Assembly: GCF_000243395.2 (NCBI RefSeq)
Contig: NZ_CM001484.1
Location: forward strand, 1,727,841 to 1,763,101
Direction of reading: 5' to 3'
Length of the DNA stretch: 35,261 nucleotides
DNA from: Saccharomonospora glauca K62
GTDB taxonomy: Bacteria; Actinomycetota; Actinomycetes; Mycobacteriales; Pseudonocardiaceae
Part shown: one piece after another, positions 18,898-30,775 of the stretch
How positions within the stretch are numbered: position 1 is the first letter of the stretch
Layout of the letters: the number at the start of each line of letters is the position of its first letter
Position numbers and translations under genes: made by a program
The notes under the pieces: generated by a model
What the model was told of the DNA's origin: nothing
The model's input: the letters and a program-made list of their open reading frames with translations, nothing else
The model's database searches: none

Positions 18898-19455
18898 GTG
18901 GCCACCACCAACGACCTCAAGAACGGCATGGTCCTCAACCTGGACGGGGAGTTGTGGTCCGTCGTCAACTTCCAGCACGTCAAGCCCGGCAAGGGCGGTG
19001 CCTTCGTCCGCACGACGCTGAAGCACGTCGTCAGCGGCAAGGTGGTGGACAAGACGTTCAACGCCGGGACCAAGGTCGACACCGCGACGGTCGACCGTCG
19101 GGACATGACGTACCTGTACAACGACGGGTCCCACTACGTGTTCATGGACTCCGAGACCTACGACCAGCTCGAACTCCCGGCCGACCTCGTGGGGGACGCC
19201 GCCAAGTTCCTGCTGGAGAACACCCAGGTGCAGATCGGCATGCACGAGAACACGCCGCTGTACGTCGAGCTGCCCACCTCGGTCGAGCTGACCATCGAGC
19301 ACACCGACCCCGGCCTGCAGGGCGACCGCTCCACCGGTGGCACGAAGCCCGCGAGGTTGGAGACCGGCGCCGAGATCCAGGTTCCGCTGTTCCTCAGCAG
19401 CGGCGAGAAGATCAAGGTGGACACCCGCGACGGTCGTTACCTCGGCCGTGCCTGA
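18898..19455 (+). CDS. efp: Elongation factor P
   Basis: 185 residues, three-domain EF-P that relieves ribosome stalling at polyproline stretches. The loop that reaches the peptidyl-transferase centre is KPGKGGAF. Further markers are [16 protein letters not shown] and the C-terminal RYLGRA. GTG start ten bases after AGGAGA; 35 bases separate it from pepQ. No EF-P modification enzyme is present in the window. Confidence 0.96.
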   Translation: MATTNDLKNGMVLNLDGELWSVVNFQHVKPGKGGAFVRTTLKHVVSGKVVDKTFNAGTKVDTATVDRRDMTYLYNDGSHYVFMDSETYDQLELPADLVGDAAKFLLENTQVQIGMHENTPLYVELPTSVELTIEHTDPGLQGDRSTGGTKPARLETGAEIQVPLFLSSGEKIKVDTRDGRYLGRA

Positions 19456-19477
19456 GCTCCGGACGGCGACGACCACG

Positions 19478-19939
19478 GTGAACGACGAGTCCCGTTCTTC
19501 CGGCCCCACGCGGCGCGGCGGCATCAGCCGCCGCGCGTCTCGCCGTCGGGCGGTGGAACTGCTGTACGAGGCGGCCCTGCGCGACGTCGACCCGGTGACG
19601 CTGCTGTCGGAGCGCGTCGGGGCGGTCGACGTCGACCCGATCAGCGACTACACCATCACGCTGGTGGAAGGCGTCGGTGAGAACCGCGAGCGCATCGACG
19701 AGGTGCTCGCCGAACACGCACGGGGCTGGTCGCTGCGGCGCATGCCGCCGGTCGACCTCGCCGTGCTGAGGGTCGGTCTCTACGAATTGTTGTGGGCCGA
19801 GGACGTGCCCGACCCCGTCGCCATCGACGAGGCCGTGGGTATCGCCAAGCAGTTGTCGACCGACGACTCCCCACGGTTCGTCAACGGCGTGTTGGGCCGG
19901 ATCGGTTCGATCGCCGACCGGCTTCGCGCGGTCCTCTGA
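19478..19939 (+). CDS. nusB: Transcription antitermination factor NusB
   Basis: 153 residues from GTG 19478. RNA-binding all-helical protein of the rRNA antitermination complex. Signatures: RRRAVELLYEA at the start, DYTITLVEGV, RMPPVDLAVLRVGLYELLW, PVAIDEAVGIAKQLSTDDSPRFVNGVLGRI. A second in-frame GTG at 19448 would overlap efp by eight bases and add ten residues; neither has a good Shine-Dalgarno. It ends in convergence with bldD, with two strong hairpins between. Confidence 0.93.
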   Translation: MNDESRSSGPTRRGGISRRASRRRAVELLYEAALRDVDPVTLLSERVGAVDVDPISDYTITLVEGVGENRERIDEVLAEHARGWSLRRMPPVDLAVLRVGLYELLWAEDVPDPVAIDEAVGIAKQLSTDDSPRFVNGVLGRIGSIADRLRAVL

Positions 19940-19944
19940 CGAGC

Positions 19945-19983
19945 CCCCGGTTTCCGCCCGCAAGGCGTGGGCGAGGACCGGGG
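19945..19983. terminator. Hairpin 1 between nusB and bldD
   Basis: CCCCGGT at 19945-19951 pairs with ACCGGGG at 19977-19983, enclosing an inner stem CGCCC (19955-19959) with GGGCG (19969-19973). It starts five bases after the nusB stop. Confidence 0.6.
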
Positions 19984-20007
19984 CGTCGAGGACCGCGCGG
20001 GCCGGAC

Positions 20008-20035
20008 CGCGGCGGGTCGGGTGTTGCCCGCCGCG
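20008..20035. terminator. Hairpin 2 between nusB and bldD
   Basis: Perfect 9-bp stem CGCGGCGGG (20008-20016) with CCCGCCGCG (20027-20035), ten-base loop, 12 bases past the bldD stop on the minus strand. Probably the bldD-side terminator. Confidence 0.6.
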
Positions 20036-20047
20036 ATGGAAGCCGAC

Positions 20048-20536
20048 TCACTCCTCCGTGGACGGGCGGGCTTCCGGGGGCAGCACGCCCCATTCGATGA
20101 GCTGTTCGGTCAGCTCACCCGGTGTCATGTCGTAGATGATGGCCAGCGACCGCAGGTCCTCGGTCCGGATCGACAGCACTTTGCCGTTGTAGTCGCCTCG
20201 CTGGCTCTGGATGGTGGCGGCGTAGCGGGCCAGCGGGCCCACCTTCTCCGCCGGGAGCTGTTGCAGCCTTTCGAGGTTGATCACGATCTTGGTGGCGGGT
20301 TCGGCGCCGGAGGGCACCCTGCCCTCGGGCAGCAACTCGACCACCGGAACACCGTAGAAGTCGGCGAGTTCGGCCAGCTTCTGTACGGTCACCGCGCGGT
20401 CGCCTCGTTCGTAGGAACCGACGACGACGGCCTTCCAACGGCCGCCCGACTTCTGCTCGACCCCGTGCAAGGACAGGCCCTGTTGCTGGCGGATACCGCG
20501 GAGCTTGGCCCCGAGCGCCTTGGCGTAATCGCCCAT
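20048..20536 (-). CDS. bldD: Developmental master regulator BldD
   Basis: 162 residues from the ATG at 20536 (MGDYAKALGAKLR), aligning with Streptomyces BldD from the first residues. Helix-turn-helix domain to about residue 70 (GLSLHGVEQKSGGRWKAVVVGSYERGDRAVT). The C-terminal domain carries the c-di-GMP signature: R113-G-D115, eight residues, then R124-T-E-D127. Dimerised by tetrameric c-di-GMP, BldD represses sporulation and antibiotic genes in streptomycetes. A longer frame upstream (to 20635) reads through the operator region and is not used. It is divergent from the pyr operon, and the shared region carries BldD-box candidates. Confidence 0.95.
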   Translation of the reverse strand: MGDYAKALGAKLRGIRQQQGLSLHGVEQKSGGRWKAVVVGSYERGDRAVTVQKLAELADFYGVPVVELLPEGRVPSGAEPATKIVINLERLQQLPAEKVGPLARYAATIQSQRGDYNGKVLSIRTEDLRSLAIIYDMTPGELTEQLIEWGVLPPEARPSTEE

Positions 20537-20601
20537 GTGGTGGTTCTCCGTTTCCTCGCCCCGATGCGGCCACCGATGACCGACAGGGAACACTTGACCC
20601 G

Positions 20602-20616
20602 AATACTCAGAGTAAT
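20602..20616. promoter_or_regulatory. BldD box upstream of bldD (autoregulation candidate)
   Basis: The 15-mer AATACTCAGAGTAAT is a near-perfect palindrome. Against the BldD consensus nTnACnC(A/T)GnGTnAn (from memory) it matches eight of nine fixed positions. It is 65 bases upstream of the bldD start. BldD is known to repress its own gene in Streptomyces. Confidence 0.7.
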
Positions 20617-20663
20617 GGTTACGCCTCGTCGTCACTAGGTCAAGCAGATCATCGCCGCCTGGG

Positions 20664-20678
20664 GTTACTCACCGAGAC
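20664..20678. promoter_or_regulatory. Second, weaker BldD-box candidate in the bldD-pyrR region
   Basis: The 15-mer GTTACTCACCGAGAC matches seven of nine fixed consensus positions, with a good left half and a poor right half. Centre spacing to the first box is 62 bases. It is nearer the pyr promoter side. Confidence 0.35.
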
Positions 20679-20763
20679 AGACCACCCGTAAGGGCGAGGT
20701 CGTCAACCTGTTACCGTCATGTCGGTTCACCTGCGGAACCAGCGAAAAAACTTCCTTTAAGGA

Positions 20764-20781
20764 CCCGTCCAGCGAGGCGGG
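20764..20781 (+). promoter_or_regulatory. PyrR-binding RNA hairpin over the pyrR ribosome site
   Basis: The RNA CCCGUCCAGCGAGGCGGG folds into a stem closed by CCC/GGG with the loop and bulge sequence of known PyrR sites. Against the PyrR consensus ARUCCNGNGAGGYU every internal fixed position matches (20767-20778); only the outer A-U pair is replaced by C-G (20766/20779), a compensatory change. The stem ends two bases before AAGGAG (20783-20788), the Shine-Dalgarno of pyrR, so PyrR-UMP bound here would block translation initiation. No terminator follows it, unlike Bacillus attenuators. A TACCGT -10 candidate at 20712-20717 would give a leader of about 70 bases. Confidence 0.8.
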
Positions 20782-20795
20782 GAAGGAGACTCTCT

Positions 20796-21377
20796 GTGGC
20801 GCCACGATCACGTGGCGTGACGGGATCGGCCGCTGAGCGCGAGTTGCTCTCGGCCGGTGACGTTGCGCGCACCATCGCCCGAATGGCCCATCAGGTCATC
20901 GAAAAGACCGCGCTGGGTGCCGAGGGCATGCCTCCACCCGTGTTGCTCGGGATCCCCACGAGGGGGGCACCGCTCGCCACCCGACTCAGCACGAAGATCA
21001 CCGAATTCTCCGGGGTGACGGTGCCCGCGGGCACGCTCGACGTCACTCTCTACCGCGACGATCTTCGGCGCAGGCCCACGCGCCCCCTTTCGCAGACGCA
21101 GCTTCCCGACACCGGCATCGACGACCGCGTCGTGATCCTGGTCGACGACGTGCTGTACTCCGGCCGCACCGTCAGGGCGGCGTTGGACGCGCTGCGGGAC
21201 CACGGTCGGCCCAGGGCGGTGCAACTGGCGGTGCTCGTCGACCGGGGACACCGGGAGCTTCCCATCCGCGCCGACTACGTCGGCAAGAACGTGCCCACCT
21301 CGCGCTCGGAGGACGTCTCCGTGCTGCTCGCCGAGGTGGACGGCCGGGACGCCGTACTGCTGGGGGTACGTCGATGA
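20796..21377 (+). CDS. pyrR: Bifunctional pyr operon regulator / uracil phosphoribosyltransferase PyrR
   Basis: 193 residues. PyrR binds UMP/UTP and the pyr mRNA, and has uracil phosphoribosyltransferase activity. Type I PRT fold with the PRPP loop [14 protein letters not shown] (about 111-124) and the [11 protein letters not shown] loop near residue 52. GTG start with AAGGAG seven bases upstream, just downstream of its own RNA target. First gene of the pyr operon; overlaps pyrB by four bases (ATGA). Confidence 0.96.
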   Translation: MAPRSRGVTGSAAERELLSAGDVARTIARMAHQVIEKTALGAEGMPPPVLLGIPTRGAPLATRLSTKITEFSGVTVPAGTLDVTLYRDDLRRRPTRPLSQTQLPDTGIDDRVVILVDDVLYSGRTVRAALDALRDHGRPRAVQLAVLVDRGHRELPIRADYVGKNVPTSRSEDVSVLLAEVDGRDAVLLGVRR

Positions 21378-22309
21378 AGCACTTGCTGTCCACCGAAGGC
21401 CTCGACGCGGCCTCGGCCACGGCGGTGCTCGACACGGCAGACGAACTGAAGCGGACCCTGCTGGGCAGGGAGGTCCGCAAGCTGCCGACCCTGCGTGGCC
21501 GCACCGTCGTCACGTTGTTCTACGAGAACTCCACCCGCACCAGGGTGTCGTTCGAGATCGCCGGCAAGTGGATGAGCGCGGACGTGGTGAACGTCTCCGC
21601 GAGCTCTTCGTCGGTGGGGAAGGGCGAGTCGCTGCGCGACACCGCGTTGACCCTGGCCGCGGCGGGAGCCGATTGCGTCATCCTCCGGCACCCGGCCTCC
21701 GGCGCCGCCCACCGGCTCGCCGACTGGTTGCGCGACACCGGGACCAGCGTGGTCAACGCCGGGGACGGGACGCACGAACACCCGACCCAGGCGTTGCTCG
21801 ACGCGGCGACACTGCGGGAACGGCTCGGCGACCTCGCCGGCCGCCGGGTGGCGATCGTGGGTGACATCCTGCACAGCAGGGTCGCCCGTTCGAACGTGCA
21901 CCTGCTGACGACGCTCGGCGCCGAGGTGACACTCGTCGCGCCACCGACCCTGTTGCCGGTGGGCGTGGAGTCGTGGCCGGTCGTCGTCTCCCACGATCTG
22001 GATTCCGTGTTGCCCGCCTCCGACGCCGTGATGATGTTGCGAGTGCAGGCGGAGCGCATGCACGGAGGTTTCTTCCCCTCGGCGCGGGAGTACTCGATCG
22101 CGTACGGGCTGAACGAGACCAGAGCGCGGCTTTTGCCGGAGCACGCGGTGGTGTTGCATCCGGGCCCGATGCTGCGCGGCATGGAGATCGCCTCGGCCGT
22201 GGCGGACGCACCGAACGCGGCGATCACGGAACAGGTGCGCAACGGCGTGCACGTGAGGATGGCGGTGCTGTACCACCTGCTGGCGGGAGATGGAGGCGAC
22301 CGTGACTGA
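21374..22309 (+). CDS. pyrB: Aspartate carbamoyltransferase, catalytic chain
   Basis: 311 residues. Condenses carbamoyl phosphate and aspartate to carbamoyl aspartate. Signatures: [13 protein letters not shown] (carbamoyl phosphate site), SSVGKGES loop, [35 protein letters not shown] and the late HPGPM. No regulatory chain (pyrI) is present. Its last residues GDGGDRD are encoded by the first copy of the 23-bp repeat, and its stop lies inside an 8-base overlap with the next small ORF. Confidence 0.96.
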   Translation: MKHLLSTEGLDAASATAVLDTADELKRTLLGREVRKLPTLRGRTVVTLFYENSTRTRVSFEIAGKWMSADVVNVSASSSSVGKGESLRDTALTLAAAGADCVILRHPASGAAHRLADWLRDTGTSVVNAGDGTHEHPTQALLDAATLRERLGDLAGRRVAIVGDILHSRVARSNVHLLTTLGAEVTLVAPPTLLPVGVESWPVVVSHDLDSVLPASDAVMMLRVQAERMHGGFFPSAREYSIAYGLNETRARLLPEHAVVLHPGPMLRGMEIASAVADAPNAAITEQVRNGVHVRMAVLYHLLAGDGGDRD

Positions 22310-22384
22310 GAATCAGTGGCAGTCGGGGGCGCCGACCGGGTGCGGGTGGCCCGCAGGAAACGGAGGCGACCGTGACTGAGAATC
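22292..22384 (+). repeat. 23-bp perfect direct repeat, 70 bp apart, at the pyrB-pyrC junction
   Basis: The 23-mer starting GGAGGCGACC and ending GAGAATC occurs at 22292-22314 and 22362-22384. Each copy holds a ribosome site (GGAGG), a GTG start and a TGA stop in the overlapping string GTGACTGA. The 47 bases between copies are unlike the flanks apart from short GC-rich matches. Confidence 0.95.
22302..22379 (+). CDS. 25-codon ORF bridging pyrB and pyrC
   Basis: Starts with the GTG of the first repeat copy and stops in the second; the peptide is [20 protein letters not shown] followed by GGDRD. Its first four residues (MTEN) equal the start of PyrC, and its last five (GGDRD) equal the end of PyrB. 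It overlaps both pyrB and pyrC by the same eight bases GTGACTGA, and has GGAGG at 22292-22296. It may be a coupling ORF that carries ribosomes from pyrB to pyrC, or a by-product of a junction duplication. No family is recognised. Confidence 0.5.
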   Translation: MTENQWQSGAPTGCGWPAGNGGDRD

Positions 22385-23670
22385 GGAACTTGCTGCTACG
22401 GCGGGTGCGGCCGTACGGCGAGGGCGAGCCGGTCGACGTGCTCGTCTCCGACGGCGTCATCGCCGAGATCGGGCGGCTCGACCCGCCCGGCGGCGTCGAG
22501 GTGATCGAGGGCGAGGGACGGATCCTGCTGCCGGGATTCGTCGACCTGCACACGCACCTGCGGGAACCGGGCCGCGAGGACGCCGAGACGATCGAGACCG
22601 GGTCCGCCGCGGCCGCGCTGGGCGGCTACACGGCGGTGTTCGCCATGGCCAACACCGACCCGGTGGCGGACAACGCGGTGGTGACCGACCACGTGTGGCG
22701 CCGGGGGCGCGAGGTCGGACTCGTGGACGTGCACCCGGTCGGCGCGGTCACCGTGGGACTCGCGGGGGAGCGCCTGGCCGAGATGGGCACGATGGCGAAC
22801 TCGGCCGCCGGGGTGCGGATGTTCTCCGACGACGGCCACTGCGTCGCCGACCCGCTCGTGATGCGCAGGGCGCTGGAGTACTCGACCGCGCTCGGCGTGG
22901 TGGTGGCCCAGCACGCCGAGGAACCGCGCCTCACCGTCGGGGCCCAGGCCCACGAGGGAGAACGGGCCGCCCGGCTGGGGTACGTGGGCTGGCCCGCGTC
23001 GGCGGAGGAGTCGATCGTCGCGCGGGACTGCGTGCTGGCACGACACGCACGGGCCCGGCTGCACGTGTGTCACGTCTCGGCGGCGGGCACCGTGGAGGTG
23101 CTGCGCTGGGCCAAGGAGCAGGGCACCGAGGTGTCGGCCGAGGTGACTCCCCACCACCTGCTGCTCACCGACGAGCGGTTGGCCACGTTCGATCCGGTCA
23201 ACAAGGTCAATCCGCCGTTGCGCTCCGAGGCCGACGTGCAGCGGATGCGCCGGGCGCTGGCCGACGGGGTCATCGACTGCGTGGCCACCGACCACGCGCC
23301 GCACGCACCGCAGGACAAGGACACCGAGTGGACGACGGCCCGTCCGGGGATGCTCGGACTGCAGACCGCGCTGTCGGTGGTCGTGGAGACGATGGTCCGT
23401 CCCGGCCTGCTCGACTGGCGCGGCGTGGCGCGGGTCATGAGCGAGCGGCCCGCCGAGATCGTCGGGTTGCCGGACCAGGGCAGGCCGCTGGCCGTGGGTG
23501 AACCCGCCAACCTCGTGGTGGTGGACGCGGACGCGGAGTGGACGGTTCGCGGTTCCGAGCTGGCGAGCCGGGCGACCAACACGCCGTACGAAGGGCTGCG
23601 GCTTCCGGCCGTGGTGAGCCTCACGCTACTGCGCGGGCGTGTGACGTCGCGCGAAGGGAAGATTGTGTGA
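22372..23670 (+). CDS. pyrC: Dihydroorotase, type I
   Basis: 432 residues. Cyclises carbamoyl aspartate to dihydroorotate. Zinc-site motifs: [13 protein letters not shown] (first two His), the NTDPV segment, [16 protein letters not shown] and the ATDHAPHA motif with the catalytic Asp. The 430-residue length and [10 protein letters not shown] mark the class I metal enzyme. GTG start at 22372 has the second repeat's GGAGG at 22362-22366, five bases upstream. Confidence 0.96.
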   Translation: MTENRNLLLRRVRPYGEGEPVDVLVSDGVIAEIGRLDPPGGVEVIEGEGRILLPGFVDLHTHLREPGREDAETIETGSAAAALGGYTAVFAMANTDPVADNAVVTDHVWRRGREVGLVDVHPVGAVTVGLAGERLAEMGTMANSAAGVRMFSDDGHCVADPLVMRRALEYSTALGVVVAQHAEEPRLTVGAQAHEGERAARLGYVGWPASAEESIVARDCVLARHARARLHVCHVSAAGTVEVLRWAKEQGTEVSAEVTPHHLLLTDERLATFDPVNKVNPPLRSEADVQRMRRALADGVIDCVATDHAPHAPQDKDTEWTTARPGMLGLQTALSVVVETMVRPGLLDWRGVARVMSERPAEIVGLPDQGRPLAVGEPANLVVVDADAEWTVRGSELASRATNTPYEGLRLPAVVSLTLLRGRVTSREGKIV

Positions 23671-24161
23671 TGGACCGGCTCCTGCTGACACTGTTGTGCT
23701 TCGCATTCTTCGCGCTGTGCCTCTACGGCATGTGGCGTGGCTGGCGACGACAGGCCCGTACCCAGAGCGTGCTCGTGCCACCGTTCCCGACGGTTCCCGA
23801 GGAACGAGGCGAGTTGCTGCTCTCCACCCGCGGCCTTTACGTCAGCACGACGATGTCGGGGCATTGGCAGGACCGCATCGTCACCCGCGGCGCGGGGATG
23901 CGGGGGCCGGCGGCGCTGCGACTGTACGACCGGGGAATCGAGGTCGACCGCGACGGCGCTCCGGGTTTTTGGATTCCACGCGACAGCATCGTTCGCGTGG
24001 GGACGGCGAAAGGAATGGCGGGCAAGGTCATGGGCACCGAGAGCCTGTTGGTGTTCACGTGGCGCCTTGGAGACGTCGAGCTCGACACCGGTCTGCGCGG
24101 TGACGACCTTTCCGTCTACCCGCAGTGGATCGAGCAGGCCAAGGGAGGTGCCCAGGTATGA
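23670..24161 (+). CDS. Conserved membrane-anchored protein of the pyr operon (PH-like)
   Basis: 163 residues. One N-terminal helix (about 3-22, LLLTLLCFAFFALCLYGMW), a basic RGWRRQAR stretch, then a soluble beta-rich domain (about 45-160) with LSTRGLYVSTTMSG, GIEVDRDG and IPRDSIVRVG. It holds the place between pyrC and carA seen in other actinobacteria (Rv1382 in M. tuberculosis, from memory), where the domain is described as PH-like. Function unknown. ATG overlaps the pyrC stop by one base (TGATG). Confidence 0.85.
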   Translation: MDRLLLTLLCFAFFALCLYGMWRGWRRQARTQSVLVPPFPTVPEERGELLLSTRGLYVSTTMSGHWQDRIVTRGAGMRGPAALRLYDRGIEVDRDGAPGFWIPRDSIVRVGTAKGMAGKVMGTESLLVFTWRLGDVELDTGLRGDDLSVYPQWIEQAKGGAQV

Positions 24162-25277
24162 CCGGCACGCACACTGCCGCCGTACTCGTGCTCGAGGACG
24201 GTCGGATCTTCCGGGGGACGGCGTACGGCGCGCGGGGGCGCACCCTCGGCGAGGTGGTCTTCTGCACCGGCATGACCGGTTACCAGGAGACGCTGACGGA
24301 CCCGTCCTACCACCGGCAGATCGTGGTGCAGACGGCGCCGCAGATCGGCAACACCGGCTGGAACGACGAGGACGACGAGTCGGACCGCATCTGGGTGGCG
24401 GGCTACGTGGTCCGCGACCCCGCGCGGACGCCCTCCAACTGGCGGGCGACCCGGTCGCTGGACGACGCGTTGCGCGAGCAGGGCGTGGTGGGAATCGCGG
24501 GGATCGACACCCGCGGCCTCACCCGGCATATCCGGGAGCACGGCGCCATGCGCGCGGGCATCTTCTCCGGTGACGCGCTCGCCCCGGACGACGAACTGGT
24601 GGAGCAGGTGCTGGCGAGCCCGAGGATGAAGGGCGCCGACCTCGCCGGCGAGGTGACCACCGCGAAGCCGTACGTGGTGCCCGCGAAGGGCGAGACCCGG
24701 TTCCGGGTCGCGGCGCTGGACCTCGGCATCAAGGCGAACACGCCGAGGCAGCTGACGCGGCGGGGAGTGGAGGTCCACGTGCTGCCCGCGAGCAGCGACC
24801 TCGACGACATCCTCGCCGTCGACCCGCACGGGGTGTTCTTGTCCAACGGACCCGGTGACCCGGAGACGCAGCACCACGCGATCGACCTCACGCGCCGGGT
24901 GCTGGAGCGGGAACTGCCGCTGTTCGGCATCTGCTTCGGCAACCAGATCCTCGGCCGGGCCCTGGGGCTGTCGACCTACAAGATGCGTTTCGGCCACCGG
25001 GGCGTCAACATCCCCGTCCTCGACGTGGCGACGGGCCGGGTGGCGATCACGTCGCAGAACCACGGCTTCGCTTTGGAGGGTGAACCCGGCCAGCACTTCG
25101 ACTCCCCCTTCGGCAAGGCGCGCGTGAGCCACTACTGCGCCAACGACGGCACCGTGGAGGGGCTGCGCTGCGAGGAGGTGCCCGCGTTCTCCGTGCAGTA
25201 CCACCCCGAGGCCGCCGCGGGCCCCCACGACGCGGCACTGCTGTTCGACGACTTCGTGACCCTGATGGAGGCCCGCC

Positions 25278-25294
<17 letters not shown>
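24158..25294 (+). CDS. carA: Carbamoyl-phosphate synthase small chain
   Basis: 378 residues. Glutamine amidotransferase subunit that feeds ammonia to CarB. N-terminal CarA domain with [14 protein letters not shown], and a class I amidotransferase domain with the nucleophile Cys in GICFGNQ and the His-Glu pair in [12 protein letters not shown]. The usual GHQ is GNQ here, a variant I also recall in mycobacterial CarA. ATG 24158 follows AAGGGAGG and overlaps the previous gene by four bases; overlaps carB by 17. Confidence 0.96.
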
Positions 25295-28609
<3,315 letters not shown>

Positions 28610-28613
<4 letters not shown>

Positions 28614-29470
28614 ACGGAGCCGGCGGTGCCTCCTCGGGCGTGCCGTCGTTCGGCGCGCGCCTGACGGAGGCGGTGGCCGCGCGGGGGCCGCTGTGCGTCG
28701 GCGTGGACCCGCATCCGGCGCTGTTGGAGGCCTGGGGGCTCCCCCTCGACGTGGCCGGGTTCGAACGCTTCGCCCTGACCGCCACGGAGGCCCTCGCGGA
28801 CTCCGTGGCGGTGCTGAAGCCGCAGTCGGCCTTCTTCGAGGCGTACGGGGCGGCGGGGATCACGGTCCTCGAACGCGTGATCTCCACCGCCCGGCAGGCG
28901 GGAGCGCTGGTGTTGCTGGACGTCAAGCGCGGTGACATCGGATCGACGATGGCCGCCTACGCGGCCGCGTACCTCGCCGACACCGCGCCCCTGGCGGCCG
29001 ACGCGATCACCGTGTCCCCCTATCTGGGGTTCGGGGCGCTGGAACCCGCGTTCACGCGGGCACGGGAGACGGGACGCGGCGTCTTCGTGCTCGCGCGGAC
29101 GTCCAACCCGGAAGGGCACACCGTCCAACGGGCGCGTGATTCCCGCGACGTCACCGTTGCCCAATCCATTGTGGATGAGGCGGCGAAGCTCAACGCCGGC
29201 GCGGAACCACTCGGTGACGTGGGGGTGGTGGTGGGAGCCACCGTGGAGCCGGACGAGGTGCGGTTGGACACACTCAACGGTCCCGTGCTCGTCCCCGGCT
29301 TCGGCGCACAGGGGGCCACGGCGGAGGACCTGCGGAGGGTCTTCGGGTCCGGGGTGCGGGGGCTGCTGCCCACGTCGTCGCGGGACATCCTGCGTCACGG
29401 TCCCGATGCCGAGGCGTTGCGGGCGGCCGCGGAGCGGGCGAAGGACAGTATCGCCTCCATCCTGCCGTAG
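28610..29470 (+). CDS. pyrF: Orotidine 5'-phosphate decarboxylase, type 2
   Basis: 286 residues. Decarboxylates OMP to UMP, the last step. The catalytic Asp/Lys array is in [12 protein letters not shown]. Other markers are [23 protein letters not shown] and the late VPGFGAQG phosphate loop. The length and the GDIGST motif place it in the longer class 2 group used by mycobacteria. ATG overlaps carB by four bases. Last gene of the pyr operon; pyrE and pyrD are not here. Confidence 0.95.
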
Positions 29471-29792
29471 TCGCCCTCGGCATCGGCACAAGCCCTGGTC
29501 CGACCGTATTTTGATCTTGCACTACGCTACGCCTCGTGGCGTCAGGTGGGGTTCCGACGCGACGAACGGAGTGTTCGATTCCGATCTCACAGCCCGACAT
29601 CGGGAAGCGGTCTTCGTGAGTAGGGTCGTCTCTGGCCGGGTCACGGCGTCCAGTCGTGAACGGTTTCCCTGTGTCGTCGGCCGAGGTCGGCGACATTCGC
29701 GGTCGGCGCCACCCCCGCATTGAGAGTCCAGGTCGAGGGTGGGTACGGTCGCCACACCCACCCAGAATTTTTGAGTAACACCGGAGGAAAAC
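29471..29792 (+). other. 322-bp non-coding leader region before mihF
   Basis: No ORF with coding character was seen on either strand. It is less GC-rich than its neighbours near 29505-29530. It contains a TAGGGT -10 candidate at 29621-29626 without a clear -35, a hairpin at 29673-29694 (outer GTCG/CGAC with further pairs including G-U), a terminator-like hairpin at 29737-29763 with a T-run, and the mihF ribosome site CCGGAGGA. Confidence 0.6.
29737..29772 (+). terminator. Terminator-like hairpin with T-run directly upstream of mihF
   Basis: GGGTGGGT (29737-29744) pairs perfectly with ACCCACCC (29756-29763) around an 11-base loop, and TTTTT follows at 29768-29772. It is the only hairpin in the window that I found followed by a U-tract. 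It ends 20 bases before the mihF GTG, so either it ends the pyr transcript or it attenuates the mihF transcript. Confidence 0.65.
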
Positions 29793-30110
29793 GTGGCACT
29801 TCCCCAGCTCACCGAGGAACAGCGTGCTGCGGCGCTGGAGAAGGCCGCCGCCGCCCGTCGCGCTCGCGCGGAGCTCAAGGAGAGGCTCAAGCGTGGCGGT
29901 ACGACCCTCGCCGAGGTGCTGAAGCAGGCCGACGAGGACGAGGTCCTCGGCAAGATGAAGGTCTCCGCTCTGCTGGAGGCCCTGCCGGGCGTGGGTAAGG
30001 TGCGTGCGCAGCAGACGATGGAGCGGTTGGAGATCGCCTCCAGCCGTCGTCTGCGTGGCCTCGGCGACCGGCAGCGCAAGGCGCTGCTGGCCGAGTTCAG
30101 CGGCGAGTGA
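29793..30110 (+). CDS. mihF: Integration host factor, actinobacterial type
   Basis: 105 residues. Small basic nucleoid protein, unrelated to enteric IHF, that bends DNA and is needed for phage L5 integration and cell viability in mycobacteria. Helical N-terminus rich in Ala/Glu/Arg, then the helix-two-turn-helix DNA-binding region VLGKMKVSALLEALPGVGKV and the conserved basic end SSRRLRGLGDRQRKALL. GTG start with GGAGGA. Overlaps gmk by four bases (GTGA). Confidence 0.95.
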   Translation: MALPQLTEEQRAAALEKAAAARRARAELKERLKRGGTTLAEVLKQADEDEVLGKMKVSALLEALPGVGKVRAQQTMERLEIASSRRLRGLGDRQRKALLAEFSGE

Positions 30111-30775
30111 GCGAGCAGAACCGCGGCTCGAACGCGGCGGGCTTTTCGGCCTGCCGCGCGACGCAGGGTGAGTCGGTGCCGGGCGCGAGCCCACGGCACC
30201 GGCTCACCGTCGTCTCGGGCCCTTCCGGGGTCGGTAAGTCGAGCGTGGTCGCGGAGTTGCGCAGGCTGTGCCCCGACATCTACTTCAGCGTGTCGGTGAC
30301 CACGCGCCCGCCGCGTGCGGGCGAGGTGGACGGCGAGCACTACCACTTCGTCGACCGCGAGACCTTCGAGGCGATGGCGCGCGGCGGCGAGTTGCTCGAA
30401 CACGCCGAGTTCGCGGGTAACCGTTACGGCACCCCTCGGGCCCCCGTGGAGCGCATGCTGCGCGCGGGCCGTCCGGCGGTGTTGGAGATCGAACTCAAGG
30501 GCGCCCGCCAGGTGCGCCGGGCGATGCCCGACGCGCAGTTGGTGATGCTGTTGCCGCCTTCCTGGGAGGAACTGGTCGACAGGCTCACCGGCCGGGGCAC
30601 GGAACACGACGACGCCGTGCGGGCCCGCCTGCGGGAGGCCGAGAAGGAACTCGCGGCGGCCGACGAGTTCGACGCGCGCATCGTCAACGACGACGTGCGG
30701 ACCGCCGCGCGCCAGTTGCTAAGCTTGGTGATTGGCCGAACCACCGTTTGCGACGAGACGGAGCACAGTCAGTGA
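30107..30775 (+). CDS. gmk: Guanylate kinase
   Basis: 222 residues. Phosphorylates GMP to GDP. The first 30 residues are a non-conserved extension, then the P-loop GPSGVGKSS, the GMP site [33 protein letters not shown] and the lid with LTGRGTE. A downstream start is possible, but the GTG that overlaps the mihF stop fits the coupling pattern of this operon. Confidence 0.95.
   Translation: MSEQNRGSNAAGFSACRATQGESVPGASPRHRLTVVSGPSGVGKSSVVAELRRLCPDIYFSVSVTTRPPRAGEVDGEHYHFVDRETFEAMARGGELLEHAEFAGNRYGTPRAPVERMLRAGRPAVLEIELKGARQVRRAMPDAQLVMLLPPSWEELVDRLTGRGTEHDDAVRARLREAEKELAAADEFDARIVNDDVRTAARQLLSLVIGRTTVCDETEHSQ

Noticed and set aside
24920-24950. Changed active site GNQ instead of GHQ in CarA
   Set aside because: The nucleophile Cys and the late His/Glu are intact, and the same variant is, as I recall, normal in mycobacterial CarA.
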